This document shows, in pieces, positions 45,874-53,632 of a stretch of 64,000 bases of DNA (positions within the stretch are counted from its first letter, which is position 1; every line of letters starts with the position of its first letter). The position numbers and the translations under genes are program-made. The notes beneath the pieces are model-generated. The model searched no databases, had not been told where the DNA came from, and was given only the letters and a program-made list of their open reading frames with translations. This stretch comes from Butyrivibrio sp. (GTDB lineage: Bacteria; Bacillota; Clostridia; Lachnospirales; Lachnospiraceae): assembly GCA_016291375.1 (NCBI GenBank), contig JAEEXE010000002.1, positions 1-64,000 of the forward strand. The letters run 5' to 3'.

Positions 45874-46042
45874 TTGCACAAATAACTGCAGGTCGTTTGA
45901 ACACGCCGGTACTTATGCCCGGTTTTTTCGGGCATTATGTACCGCTGCGTGTGAAATCGAGCGAAAGCGTGCCTGCAGTTGTTGTGCCATGTACCTTGCC
46001 GGTCTTGTGCAACAAAAAAAGACCGGGGGTCGGTCTTTTTTT
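45874..46042 (+). ncRNA. candidate structured non-coding RNA with terminator
   Basis: A long interrupted helix GCACAA..AACTGCAGG (45876-45892) pairs with CCTGCAGTT.TTGTGC (45972-45987). Inside is a large asymmetric bubble with a small GCGAAAGC hairpin on its 3' side, and a tall apical hairpin: ACACGC/GCGTGT, CGGTAC/GTACCG and ATGCCCG/CGGGCAT around a T-rich loop (45901-45952). A strong terminator (46014-46042) follows. The rod with a central bubble resembles 6S RNA, but I find no family sequence to confirm it. TTGCACAA at 45874 can alternatively pair with TTGTGCAA at 46005-46012. The minus strand is possible, since the structure is palindromic. Confidence 0.5.
46014..46042. terminator. bidirectional terminator after the structured RNA and the PfkB gene
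   Basis: Twelve-bp arms AAAAAAAGACCG/CGGTCTTTTTTT around GGGGT. It ends the candidate RNA on the plus strand, and the kinase transcript on the minus strand. Confidence 0.9.
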
Positions 46043-46125
46043 GGGTCTGCAGGTCTCCCTGCAATTAGAGGTTTTTATAAAGGAAATACGTTATGGCGAA
46101 CGTAAATCGGCATATTAAAGCGGTC

Positions 46126-47148
46126 TCAGCGATCAAGCTCGCTTGTGGGACCAACTGCACTGTGATTCTTGATGATACTGTCTATCTCTCTAAGATCACT
46201 TGCGGGTAAATCTCCGGGGATGGTGTTCTTCACACTGGAGGTTGCATTGCCGTAGGCAAGTGCCTTCTCTACATCTCCGTACTTAAGGATTCCGTATAAT
46301 ACTCCGGATACATATGCATCCCCGGATCCTATTCTGTCTATTACATCAATATCCTTGTATGGTGCCTCTGTGTAGAACTTATCGCTCTTGGCATCGTAGA
46401 TGGTTGATGTGAAATTATGCTTTCTAGGACTGATGACCTCGCGCTGCGTCGTGCAAACAATTTGTACAGGATAATCTGTGGTGTAACTCTTCATAATGTC
46501 CTTGAGCTCACCGCTCTTTTTCATCATCCTCCTGGATGTCTCTTCTGAGACAAAGAGAATGTCAACATAGGGAAGTATATTATATATCGCTGCGCGAGCG
46601 TCCTCTTCACTCCACAGATTAGCTCGGTAATTGCAATCAAAGGAAACTAATGCTCCACCCTCTTTGAATCTCCTTATAAGCTCTGTTGTAACTTCACAGG
46701 TGTTCTTATTAAGCGCAAGTGTAATGCCGCTTGTATGGAACATCCTTGTAGCCTTGTAGACGCTATCAGGTATCTCATCAAGGGATATCCTCGTGATCGA
46801 GGAATTCATCCTGTCATAGACAATGGATGGCTTCCGCGGAGCCGCTCCGTTCTCATAGTAATAGATGCCAAGTCTGGCTTCCGGAGAATCGTCATATATG
46901 AGGTAGTCATCAGAAACTCCCTCGAATCTGATCCTGTTCTTGATAAATGTTCCAAGGGCGTTCTGCGGAAGTCTTGAAATAACTCCGGTACGAAGTCCCA
47001 GAAGAGCAACTCCGGATGCAACATTAAGTTCCGATCCTCCGGCTCTCTTATCAAAAACATCGCCTCGTGTCATACGCTCATAATTCGGCGGAGAAAGACG
47101 TAACATAATCTCACCGAAAGTCAGTAGATCAAATCTCTCATCTTTCAT
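46126..47148 (-). CDS. PfkB family sugar kinase, likely 2-keto-3-deoxygluconate kinase
   Basis: A 340-residue ribokinase-fold enzyme. It opens with LLTFGEIMLRLSPPNYERM, as in KDG kinases, has GGSELNVASGVALLG (sugar site) and the anion-hole motif DRIGSGDAYVSGVLYG with catalytic Asp. The likely reaction is ATP-dependent phosphorylation of 2-keto-3-deoxygluconate in uronate use; other ketose substrates are possible. The AAGGAGG site lies just upstream. It has its own promoter overlapped by an inverted repeat, suggesting repressor control. Confidence 0.85.
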   Translation of the reverse strand: MKDERFDLLTFGEIMLRLSPPNYERMTRGDVFDKRAGGSELNVASGVALLGLRTGVISRLPQNALGTFIKNRIRFEGVSDDYLIYDDSPEARLGIYYYENGAAPRKPSIVYDRMNSSITRISLDEIPDSVYKATRMFHTSGITLALNKNTCEVTTELIRRFKEGGALVSFDCNYRANLWSEEDARAAIYNILPYVDILFVSEETSRRMMKKSGELKDIMKSYTTDYPVQIVCTTQREVISPRKHNFTSTIYDAKSDKFYTEAPYKDIDVIDRIGSGDAYVSGVLYGILKYGDVEKALAYGNATSSVKNTIPGDLPASDLREIDSIIKNHSAVGPTSELDR

Positions 47149-47206
47149 ATATGCCTCCTTGCGGGTTACGACACCGACTTAAATCATCATTACTGCTGAT
47201 ATAAAT

Positions 47207-47241
47207 ATAATAAAGCACTTACACGTTAAATGTAAGTGCTT
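47207..47241 (-). promoter_or_regulatory. promoter with overlapping operator for the PfkB kinase gene
   Basis: TTACAT (47230-47235) and TATTAT (47207-47212) lie 17 bp apart. A perfect inverted repeat, AAGCACTTACA/TGTAAGTGCTT (47213-47223 and 47231-47241, 7-nt loop), fills the spacer and the -35, abutting the -10. This is a repressor-type operator position. It could also act as a weak terminator for nrdG. Confidence 0.6.
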
Positions 47242-47250
47242 ACATTGTTG

Positions 47251-47263
47251 TTTGCATTGCAAA
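47251..47263. repeat. small palindrome TTTGCATTGCAAA
   Basis: Perfect six-base arms around one central T, 10 nt upstream of the kinase operator. Second possible regulator site. Confidence 0.35.
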
Positions 47264-47276
47264 TGTTGTTCTTGAC

Positions 47277-47828
47277 TTAGCTGAGTCTGGACTCTTCTTT
47301 GTCGTTATACTTAGACAATACAACCTCTCCTTTTTTCAGTGTTTCCTGCACATCTATGACCCTCTGATTTGAGGATCCTCTAAATCTGAGAAGCAAACTT
47401 CTTTTTTCCAGTTCAAACTTTCCATCTACCAGAATATCCGTCATAGAAAGAATTGCCTCTGTGTCATCTCCGTGGCATCTTTTATTATTTGGATCCGTAA
47501 GCTCCTCCCATGTGTATCCGGAGTAAATCCAGACTGTAGCATGTGGAACTTCTTTTTTTACCCTCTCAAGAAGAGGTCTTATCTCTTTCTGGTTTACTAT
47601 CTCCATAGGTTCTCCGCCAAGAACGGAAAGTCCGCTTACATACTCAGGTTTAAGGGATTCTATTATCTCATCCTCAACCTCCTTGGTATAGAGTTGTCCA
47701 TAGTTAAAATCCCAGGTCATCTCATTAAAGCAGCCCTTGCAATGATGGGTACAACCACTTACAAAAAAAGCGGTTCTACATCCTATTCCGTTTGCCACAT
47801 CGTTGTAATATATCTGTCCGTAGTTCAT
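47277..47828 (-). CDS. nrdG: anaerobic ribonucleotide reductase activating protein NrdG
   Basis: Radical-SAM enzyme that installs the glycyl radical on NrdD. The 183-residue protein has CTHHCKGC (CxxxCxxC cluster site), LSVLGGEPM and VWIYSGYTWEEL. The start MNYGQIYYND is typical of the family; a GAGG site lies 11 bases upstream. The frame continues 33 codons upstream through the intergenic palindrome but has no ribosome site there. Confidence 0.94.
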   Translation of the reverse strand: MNYGQIYYNDVANGIGCRTAFFVSGCTHHCKGCFNEMTWDFNYGQLYTKEVEDEIIESLKPEYVSGLSVLGGEPMEIVNQKEIRPLLERVKKEVPHATVWIYSGYTWEELTDPNNKRCHGDDTEAILSMTDILVDGKFELEKRSLLLRFRGSSNQRVIDVQETLKKGEVVLSKYNDKEESRLS

Positions 47829-47852
47829 AATTCTTTTTCCTCTTGTATAAAA

Positions 47853-47876
47853 CAAGGTCGGAAATTTCCGACCTTG
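47853..47876. repeat. 24-bp perfect palindrome between nrdD and nrdG
   Basis: CAAGGTCGGAAA and its exact complement with no spacer; minus strand continues TTTT. It probably forms an attenuating or stabilising hairpin that lowers NrdG relative to NrdD. Confidence 0.6.
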
Positions 47877-47907
47877 CCTTGAATAATTATGAAGATTATG
47901 GAATTTA

Positions 47908-50139
47908 TCAGCATTTAGGTGTCGCAAGGTGGAGAACTCTTTCTTTTATCTCCTGTGTACGTCCCTGATTCCAGAACTGTGTTCCGATATATCCGCAGGT
48001 ACGTCTTGCAACGTTCATCTTGTTCTGATCTCTGTTTCCGCAGTTAGGGCATTCCCAAATGAGCTTGCCGTCTGTATCTGTAACAATCTTAATCTCCCCA
48101 TCATAACCGCAGCACTGGCAATAATCAGATTTGGTGTTAAGCTCTGCATACATGATGTTGTCGTAAATATATTTCATAACTGATATTACGGCATCAATGT
48201 TGCTTGTCATATCGGGAACCTCAACATAGCTGATAGCTCCTCCGGGTGAAAGAGCCTGGAATTCAGACTCAAATTTGAGCTTTGTAAATGCATCTATCTG
48301 CTCTGTTACGTGAACGTGATAGCTGTTTGTAATATAGTTCTTATCTGTAACCTCAGGTATGATTCCAAAACGCTTCTGAAGGCACTTAGCAAACTTGTAG
48401 GTTGTGGACTCAAGAGGAGTTCCATAGAGAGAGAATGAAATATTTGTGTCTGCTCTCCACTTAGCACACTTGTCGTTAAGGAACTGCATTACCTGCAGTG
48501 CAAAATCTTTGCCCTTGGGATCTGTATGAGATACTCCCTTCATGTACTTAGTACATTCGCAAAGTCCGGCATAGCCAAGTGATATTGTTGAGTAGTTACC
48601 AAACAAAAGCTTGTCTATGTTCTCGCCCTTTTTAAGTCTTGCAAGGGCTCCATTCTGCCACAGGATAGGTGCTACATCGGAAGGTGTTCCAAGGAGTCTC
48701 TCATGTCTGCACATAAGCGCTCTCTTGCAGAGTTCTGTTCTCTCTTCCATAAGTTCCCAGAACTTATCGATGTCCTTATTCGATGAACAAGCAACATCAA
48801 CAAGATTAAGAGTAACTACACCCTGATTGAATCTTCCGTAGTATTTGTGCTGACCCTCTACGTAATTGAGCGCGCCTGCCTTGTTGTCCTTGTTGCAAAG
48901 ACCTTCTGCCACCTTTTCGTTATCAGGTGTAAGGAAGCTTCTGCATCCCATGCAAGGATATACATCCCCTGCCTTAAGCTCTCTCATCTTCTTAGCTGAG
49001 ATATAGTCGGGAACAAGTCTCTTTGCTGTACATTTAGCAGCAAGCTCTGTCAAATACCAGTATTTGGAATCTTCATGTATATTGTCTTCGTCGAGTACAT
49101 AAATGAGCTTAGGGAAAGCAGGTGTAATGAGCTGTCCCTTCTCATTCTTTACGCCGGTAATACGCTGTTTGAGCATTTCCTCAATGACCATAGCCAGATC
49201 TTCTCTTGTCTGACCTTCCGGGACCTCATCGAGGTACATATACACTGTTATGAAGGGCGCCTGTCCGTTAGTAGTCATAAGAGTGATAACCTGGTACTGA
49301 ATTACCTGACATCCTCTCTCAACTTCTTTCTTGACACGCATCTCGGCAATCTCGTTGACCTGCTTCTTGTTGATCTTCATTCCTGCAGTTTCAAACTCGA
49401 GCGCAACTTCTTTGCGGAACTTCTGTCTGCTTACGTCCACAAAAGGTACAAGGTGGGAAAGAGTTATACTCTGTCCGCCGTACTGTGAGCTTGCAATCTG
49501 CGCAATAGCCTGAGTGGCAATATTACATGCAGTTGAAAAGCTCTTGGGACGCTCAATCATAGTCTCGGAAATAACTGTTCCGTTCTGAAGCATATCCTCC
49601 AAATTAACCAGACAGCAATTGTGCATATGCTGAGCAAAATAATCCGAATCATGGAAGTGGATAAGTCCTGTTTCATGTGCTTTGACTACATCCTCGGGAA
49701 GAAGGAATCTTCTGGTGATATCTTTGCTCACTTCGCCCGCCATGTAGTCTCTCTGAACGCTGTTTACTGTAGGGTTCTTGTTGGAATTCTCCTGCTTAAC
49801 TTCTTCGTTGTTGCATTCAATAAGAGACATGATCTGCTCATCAGTAGTGTTGGACTTTCTGACAAGAGCATGCTTATAACGATATGTAATATATTTTCTG
49901 GCAACCTCAAATTTGCCGGATCTCATCAGGCCATCCTCAACCATGTCCTGAATCTCCTCGACACTTGCCGCACGAGTGAGGGAAGCGCACTGCTTCTCAA
50001 CTCCCATCTCGATGTCACTGATTTGGCCTGCTGTCAGTTTTTTCTCCTCAGTAACCTCGTCATTTGCCTTCTGGATAGCCGCAAGAATCTTATTGCCGTC
50101 AAATGCTACTTCCTTACCGCTTCTCTTAATGATCTTCAT
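47908..50139 (-). CDS. nrdD: anaerobic ribonucleoside-triphosphate reductase
   Basis: Glycyl-radical class III ribonucleotide reductase, 743 residues, making deoxyribonucleotides without oxygen. N-terminal ATP-cone (about 1-95), HNCCLVNLEDMLQNG, the barrel core, zinc site CQCCGYDG...CPNCGNRD, and the C-terminal radical loop RTCGYIGTQFWNQG. Start at MKIIKRSGK for the AAGGGGG site; an upstream in-frame start has none. It lies between murI and nrdG. A palindrome in the promoter region resembles the NrdR box. Confidence 0.96.
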   Translation of the reverse strand: MKIIKRSGKEVAFDGNKILAAIQKANDEVTEEKKLTAGQISDIEMGVEKQCASLTRAASVEEIQDMVEDGLMRSGKFEVARKYITYRYKHALVRKSNTTDEQIMSLIECNNEEVKQENSNKNPTVNSVQRDYMAGEVSKDITRRFLLPEDVVKAHETGLIHFHDSDYFAQHMHNCCLVNLEDMLQNGTVISETMIERPKSFSTACNIATQAIAQIASSQYGGQSITLSHLVPFVDVSRQKFRKEVALEFETAGMKINKKQVNEIAEMRVKKEVERGCQVIQYQVITLMTTNGQAPFITVYMYLDEVPEGQTREDLAMVIEEMLKQRITGVKNEKGQLITPAFPKLIYVLDEDNIHEDSKYWYLTELAAKCTAKRLVPDYISAKKMRELKAGDVYPCMGCRSFLTPDNEKVAEGLCNKDNKAGALNYVEGQHKYYGRFNQGVVTLNLVDVACSSNKDIDKFWELMEERTELCKRALMCRHERLLGTPSDVAPILWQNGALARLKKGENIDKLLFGNYSTISLGYAGLCECTKYMKGVSHTDPKGKDFALQVMQFLNDKCAKWRADTNISFSLYGTPLESTTYKFAKCLQKRFGIIPEVTDKNYITNSYHVHVTEQIDAFTKLKFESEFQALSPGGAISYVEVPDMTSNIDAVISVMKYIYDNIMYAELNTKSDYCQCCGYDGEIKIVTDTDGKLIWECPNCGNRDQNKMNVARRTCGYIGTQFWNQGRTQEIKERVLHLATPKC

Positions 50140-50190
50140 AAGAACCCCCTTGCAATTCTTCAATCCCTAAAACAATCACATAGATAAATT

Positions 50191-50215
50191 CAACCACAAC
50201 TATATCTTGTGGTTG
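50191..50215. promoter_or_regulatory. NrdR-box-like operator upstream of nrdD
   Basis: CAACCACAA and TTGTGGTTG are perfect 9-bp arms around CTATATC, so the centre resembles the NrdR consensus (ACA-CWATATMTWG-TGT type). A candidate -10 TATCAT (50223-50228) with TTGAAT (50246-50251) lies just upstream with a 17-bp spacer. The operator then sits at the start site. NrdR usually has two boxes; only one is clear. Confidence 0.55.
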
Positions 50216-50263
50216 CAAATTAATGATAATACATTATATTGATTAATTCAAGGGAATTAATAA

Positions 50264-51082
50264 TTATTTTTCGCGCACTTCTTCCAGCCTGTTATGCAGT
50301 CTTTTCAAGTGTTCCAGCGTTTTTTCATCGGAAATGTTCTTGCCAGAGAAATAATATTCTGTACTTAACTCACACAACATCTTGTGCACATTATCAAAGT
50401 ATACCACATTATCGGGGGAATTGGACAAAGAAAGTCCTAAAACATCCGCCAGGTGACGAATAGTCCCTTTGTTACCGTCAATCATCAATGTCTCAGGTCC
50501 AAAAAACTCTCTGTAAAGGGGTTTAAAATAATTGAAATGAGTACAACCAAGAACCAGAGCGCAGTAATCATCCATATTGTAGTCTCTAAACTGCTCCTTT
50601 AGATAATTCCTGACTTCCTCCGTCTCAAATTCTTCTTTTTCTGCGAACTCCACCAGTCGCGGCATGGGAAGAAGGTCAACCCTGTGCTCCTCATCCACTC
50701 TGTGAAGAAGATCTCTTAATTTATCCTCTCTTATGGTAACCGGTGTTGCTATCACCATGATCCTTTTCTGATCGGTGCCCTCTACTGCGGGTTTTACAGC
50801 GGGCTCCATTCCAAGGATCGGTATGTCATATCTTTTTCTAAGCTCTTTTATGGCTACGCTGGTGGCTGTATTGCAGGCAACCACGATCGCTTCCGCTCCC
50901 TTATTCAAAAGAAATTTCGTAATCTCTTCAGTGTATCCAAGAATCTCATCAGGAGTCTTGGTTCCGTAAGGGACATGTTCAACGTCTGCATAGAATATGT
51001 AGTTTTGACCGGGTAGCATATGGTATGCTTCGTGAAGTACGGAAAGACCGCCTATCCCGGAATCAAAAATGCCAATCTTCAT
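50264..51082 (-). CDS. murI: glutamate racemase
   Basis: Makes D-glutamate for peptidoglycan. The 272-residue protein has FDSGIGGLSVLHEA, the catalytic cysteine motifs VACNTATSVAIKELR and LGCTHFNYF. AAGGAAA lies ahead of the ATG. It is divergent from the small hypothetical gene, with only 36 nt between start codons. Confidence 0.95.
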   Translation of the reverse strand: MKIGIFDSGIGGLSVLHEAYHMLPGQNYIFYADVEHVPYGTKTPDEILGYTEEITKFLLNKGAEAIVVACNTATSVAIKELRKRYDIPILGMEPAVKPAVEGTDQKRIMVIATPVTIREDKLRDLLHRVDEEHRVDLLPMPRLVEFAEKEEFETEEVRNYLKEQFRDYNMDDYCALVLGCTHFNYFKPLYREFFGPETLMIDGNKGTIRHLADVLGLSLSNSPDNVVYFDNVHKMLCELSTEYYFSGKNISDEKTLEHLKRLHNRLEEVREK

Positions 51083-51106
51083 TGTCTGATTTCCTTCATA
51101 TTATGT

Positions 51107-51112
51107 TATACT
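51107..51112 (+). promoter_or_regulatory. extended -10 of a leaderless transcript
   Basis: TATACT preceded by TG-T (extended -10) ends 7 nt before the ATG at 51119. TTGTCT at 51082-51087 could be the -35, but the spacer is 19 bp. No ribosome binding site is present. Confidence 0.5.
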
Positions 51113-51118
51113 TACAGC

Positions 51119-51568
51119 ATGAGCGATAGAAAAATAGACGAACTTCAAAAACTTTATGACAATCCAAAGGTAGGTACTCTCGTTCAGGAGATCTGCGAAT
51201 ATTACGCGACCCAGGACAATTATGAGGACAATTCATATCGCGATGAGATTGAACCTCATGAGATCGTTGAATCCGTATATGGGCTTTTCTGCCTTCAGAG
51301 CAGAGAACAGATTCTGGATGAATTTGCTATCGTACAAAAGAAGTACCCAGCTCTCTATGAGAGCGTGAGCACTCTTAGTTCTACCTTACTTATAAATATG
51401 GACTGCCATTCTCTTGAGCAAAAATATGCCGAGAAGATCGCGGATTATGCAAAAGACACATCTGCCGATGAAGTCTTGAATCACACTGAATCTTTTTCAC
51501 GCTCAAGCACATCTTTGTCTGAAGCAGTGGATCGCTTCTATAGCTGGCTTCACTCAAGGAGTAGATAA
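51119..51568 (+). CDS. small hypothetical protein
   Basis: A 149-residue soluble acidic protein that I do not recognise. It has no signal peptide or membrane helix. It begins MSDRKIDELQKLYDNPKVGT and is predicted mostly helical. The longer upstream frame overlaps the divergent murI start and is not supported. There is no ribosome site; the -10 element is close enough to make the mRNA leaderless. Its end overlaps the convergent SH3 gene by 15 nt. Function unknown. Confidence 0.65.
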   Translation: MSDRKIDELQKLYDNPKVGTLVQEICEYYATQDNYEDNSYRDEIEPHEIVESVYGLFCLQSREQILDEFAIVQKKYPALYESVSTLSSTLLINMDCHSLEQKYAEKIADYAKDTSADEVLNHTESFSRSSTSLSEAVDRFYSWLHSRSR

Positions 51569-52543
51569 ATAATTCGTTGAAGCATACAGATACTGTCCGT
51601 CGTATTCAACGATTGCCCAGTATCCATCGTTGCTAAGAGCAACTCTCTTAAGCTGTGTTCCGACTTTGGCCACAGCCATAACTTCGCTGCCCTCTACACT
51701 CTTGGGCTTATTTCTGAGATTAAGATCATTATTTATAACAGTCACGGTATCATCAGTCTGAGTATAACCTTCAGGGATTTCAAAGCCTTGAGGCTGCTGC
51801 TCGCTGGGATCTACCACAACTTCCGTGCCGGGTTCATTACTTTCCTCATCCTCGTTGTGCAGTTTATCAAAAACAAATGACTTTACAGAAAAGGCAACAA
51901 TACCCAGGATAATGATTCCTGTCAACACGGATGCAATTCTGACAACCATTCGCATAAGTTTGTCGTCAGACTCATCATAGTCATCCTCGTAATCATCATC
52001 GTATCTGTCTTCATATTCGCCGTCGTAGTCCTCACGATAATCGTCGTATCTGTCATCCTCGGGATAATAATACTCATCGTCCCGGATATCGTCCTCTTCA
52101 TATTCTTCTCGGACATCATCCTCGTAATACTCTTCTCTACGGGGCCTACGTTGTCTTATAGGTTTCTCCGGTTCCTTGTCAACCCTTGCAGTCTGTGCTG
52201 TTACCTTCTGGGTCTCCTGCCTGATCGGCTTCTCAGGTTCCTTGTTCTTGGGCAAAGTTACCCCTTTTGTATCTTGGTCCTGAGCTTTCTCTGCCTTCTG
52301 TCTTTCACGAAAATATGCTTCTCTTTCCTCTTCTGTAAAGAAGTTGTAGGGATCTTCTATCTCAATACGATTTATTATCGTAGTCTCGCTAAGATCCGGT
52401 TTTCTCTCAGGTTTCCTATCCGGTGTCTTATCCGGCTTCTGCTCTGAGACAACATCTTCCTTCTTAATTGGATCAGCATTTTCAACGGGCTCAGTTTCTG
52501 ATTTTTTCTTATAGTCTTCAAAATTGGTTATTTTGTCCGCCAA
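51554..52543 (-). CDS. membrane protein with C-terminal SH3-like domain
   Basis: A 329-residue single-pass protein. The long cytoplasmic N-terminus has Lys/Pro/Glu repeats (KEPEKPIRQ twice) and, just before the helix, about 60 residues of Asp, Glu and Tyr. The membrane helix is IASVLTGIIILGIVAFSV (about 205-222). The outside C-terminus is a bacterial SH3 domain (NNDLNLRNKPK, VAKVGTQLKRVALSNDGYW). Start TTG at 52543 follows GAGGAG. SH3 domains often bind wall peptides, so it may link cytoplasm to wall. Function not known. Confidence 0.75.
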   Translation of the reverse strand: MADKITNFEDYKKKSETEPVENADPIKKEDVVSEQKPDKTPDRKPERKPDLSETTIINRIEIEDPYNFFTEEEREAYFRERQKAEKAQDQDTKGVTLPKNKEPEKPIRQETQKVTAQTARVDKEPEKPIRQRRPRREEYYEDDVREEYEEDDIRDDEYYYPEDDRYDDYREDYDGEYEDRYDDDYEDDYDESDDKLMRMVVRIASVLTGIIILGIVAFSVKSFVFDKLHNEDEESNEPGTEVVVDPSEQQPQGFEIPEGYTQTDDTVTVINNDLNLRNKPKSVEGSEVMAVAKVGTQLKRVALSNDGYWAIVEYDGQYLYASTNYLSTP

Positions 52544-52577
52544 AACTTTTGCTCCTCTTTAAAATAGTGCTGGCCTT

Positions 52578-52898
52578 TTAAGCCAGCACCTTGTCGATAA
52601 TTCCCTGTAATTTTGTCTTGTTAAGTGCTCCAACCGCTGTGTCTACTACTTCTCCGCCTTTGAAAAATGCAAACATCGGTATGGACATAACATTGTATTT
52701 CTGCGCTATATCAGGTGCCTGATCTACATTGATCTTCATAACTTTAAGCTCGCCTTCATATTCTTCGGCAAACTCGTCCATCATGGGTGCCATCATCTTA
52801 CACGGCCCGCACCAGTCAGCTGAGAAATCAACTAATACCGGTAATTTGCTCTGTAAAACTTCTGCTTCAAAATTCTGGCTGTTTAAACTGTAGTCCAT
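52578..52898 (-). CDS. trxA: thioredoxin
   Basis: A 106-residue thiol-disulfide oxidoreductase with the classic active site DFSADWCGPCKMMAP and the cis-proline loop MSIPMFAFFKGGEV. GGGGAG precedes the ATG. It lies 2 nt downstream of trmB. Confidence 0.96.
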   Translation of the reverse strand: MDYSLNSQNFEAEVLQSKLPVLVDFSADWCGPCKMMAPMMDEFAEEYEGELKVMKINVDQAPDIAQKYNVMSIPMFAFFKGGEVVDTAVGALNKTKLQGIIDKVLA

Positions 52899-52900
52899 AA

Positions 52901-53551
52901 TTAGCTCCCCTTTCTGCTTACAATGTATTTATAAATCGGATTGCCCATGGAAGAGAATCTCTCCTCATATTCTGTCATCACGTTTCCTTCGTTCATAACT
53001 GGATCGTTATGAAGATCTCGTGTAACGGCATCCAATGTCCAACCTGCCGGTTCAACCTCTTCCAGTGCAAAATCAAAAAGGTCTTTGTTATCTGTCTTAA
53101 ATTCTACAACTCCGTCCGGTACAAGAATCTTGTCATACCTTTTAAGGAACTCCCTTGAAGGAAGTCTTCTCTTGGCATGTCTGTCCTTGGGCCAGGGATC
53201 AGAGAAATTGAGATATATCCTGTCTACCTCGGAAGGAGCGAATACGTCGCAAATATTCTCTGCGTCCATTCTGATAAATATAACATTTGGAAGAAGGAGC
53301 TGTTCCTGCTTCTGAATGGCACGTATAAGAACGCTTGAATATTTCTCTATTCCAACATAATTGATGTCCGGATGGAGGGCCGCCATATCCATAAGGAATC
53401 TTCCCTTACCCATTCCTATCTCAATATGTATCTTGTTATCGTTTCCAAATACCTCTTTTCTCCAGAGGCCCTTCATCTTCTCAGGCTCCTTGACGGTGAA
53501 GCTACTCTCCGCTATTACTTCTCTGGAACCTGCAATATTACGTAAACGCAT
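52901..53551 (-). CDS. trmB: tRNA (guanine-N7-)-methyltransferase
   Basis: Methylates G46 in the variable loop of tRNAs. The 216-residue Rossmann protein has IEIGMGKGRFLMDMA (SAM loop), YVGIEKYSSVL, and the catalytic motif LNFSDPWPKDRHAKRRL. TAGGAAT site just upstream. First gene of the trmB-trxA pair, divergent from the DD-carboxypeptidase. Confidence 0.95.
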   Translation of the reverse strand: MRLRNIAGSREVIAESSFTVKEPEKMKGLWRKEVFGNDNKIHIEIGMGKGRFLMDMAALHPDINYVGIEKYSSVLIRAIQKQEQLLLPNVIFIRMDAENICDVFAPSEVDRIYLNFSDPWPKDRHAKRRLPSREFLKRYDKILVPDGVVEFKTDNKDLFDFALEEVEPAGWTLDAVTRDLHNDPVMNEGNVMTEYEERFSSMGNPIYKYIVSRKGS

Positions 53552-53594
53552 TTATATTCCTACCTATATATCTTATAAGAGAATTTTACAACAT

Positions 53595-53623
53595 TTGCTC
53601 TGGATTTGGAAGTATTGTATTAT
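53595..53623 (+). promoter_or_regulatory. promoter giving an almost leaderless transcript
   Basis: TTGCTC (53595-53600) and TATTAT (53618-53623) with a 17-bp spacer. The transcription start falls at about 53630-53631, at most three nt before the ATG at 53633. Confidence 0.6.
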
Positions 53624-53632
53624 TTACATACG

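Noticed and set aside
45850-46110. Open reading frames of 68-85 codons on both strands of the structured locus
   Set aside because: They arise from palindromic sequence, lack ribosome sites, and are rich in Cys, Arg and Phe unlike real proteins.
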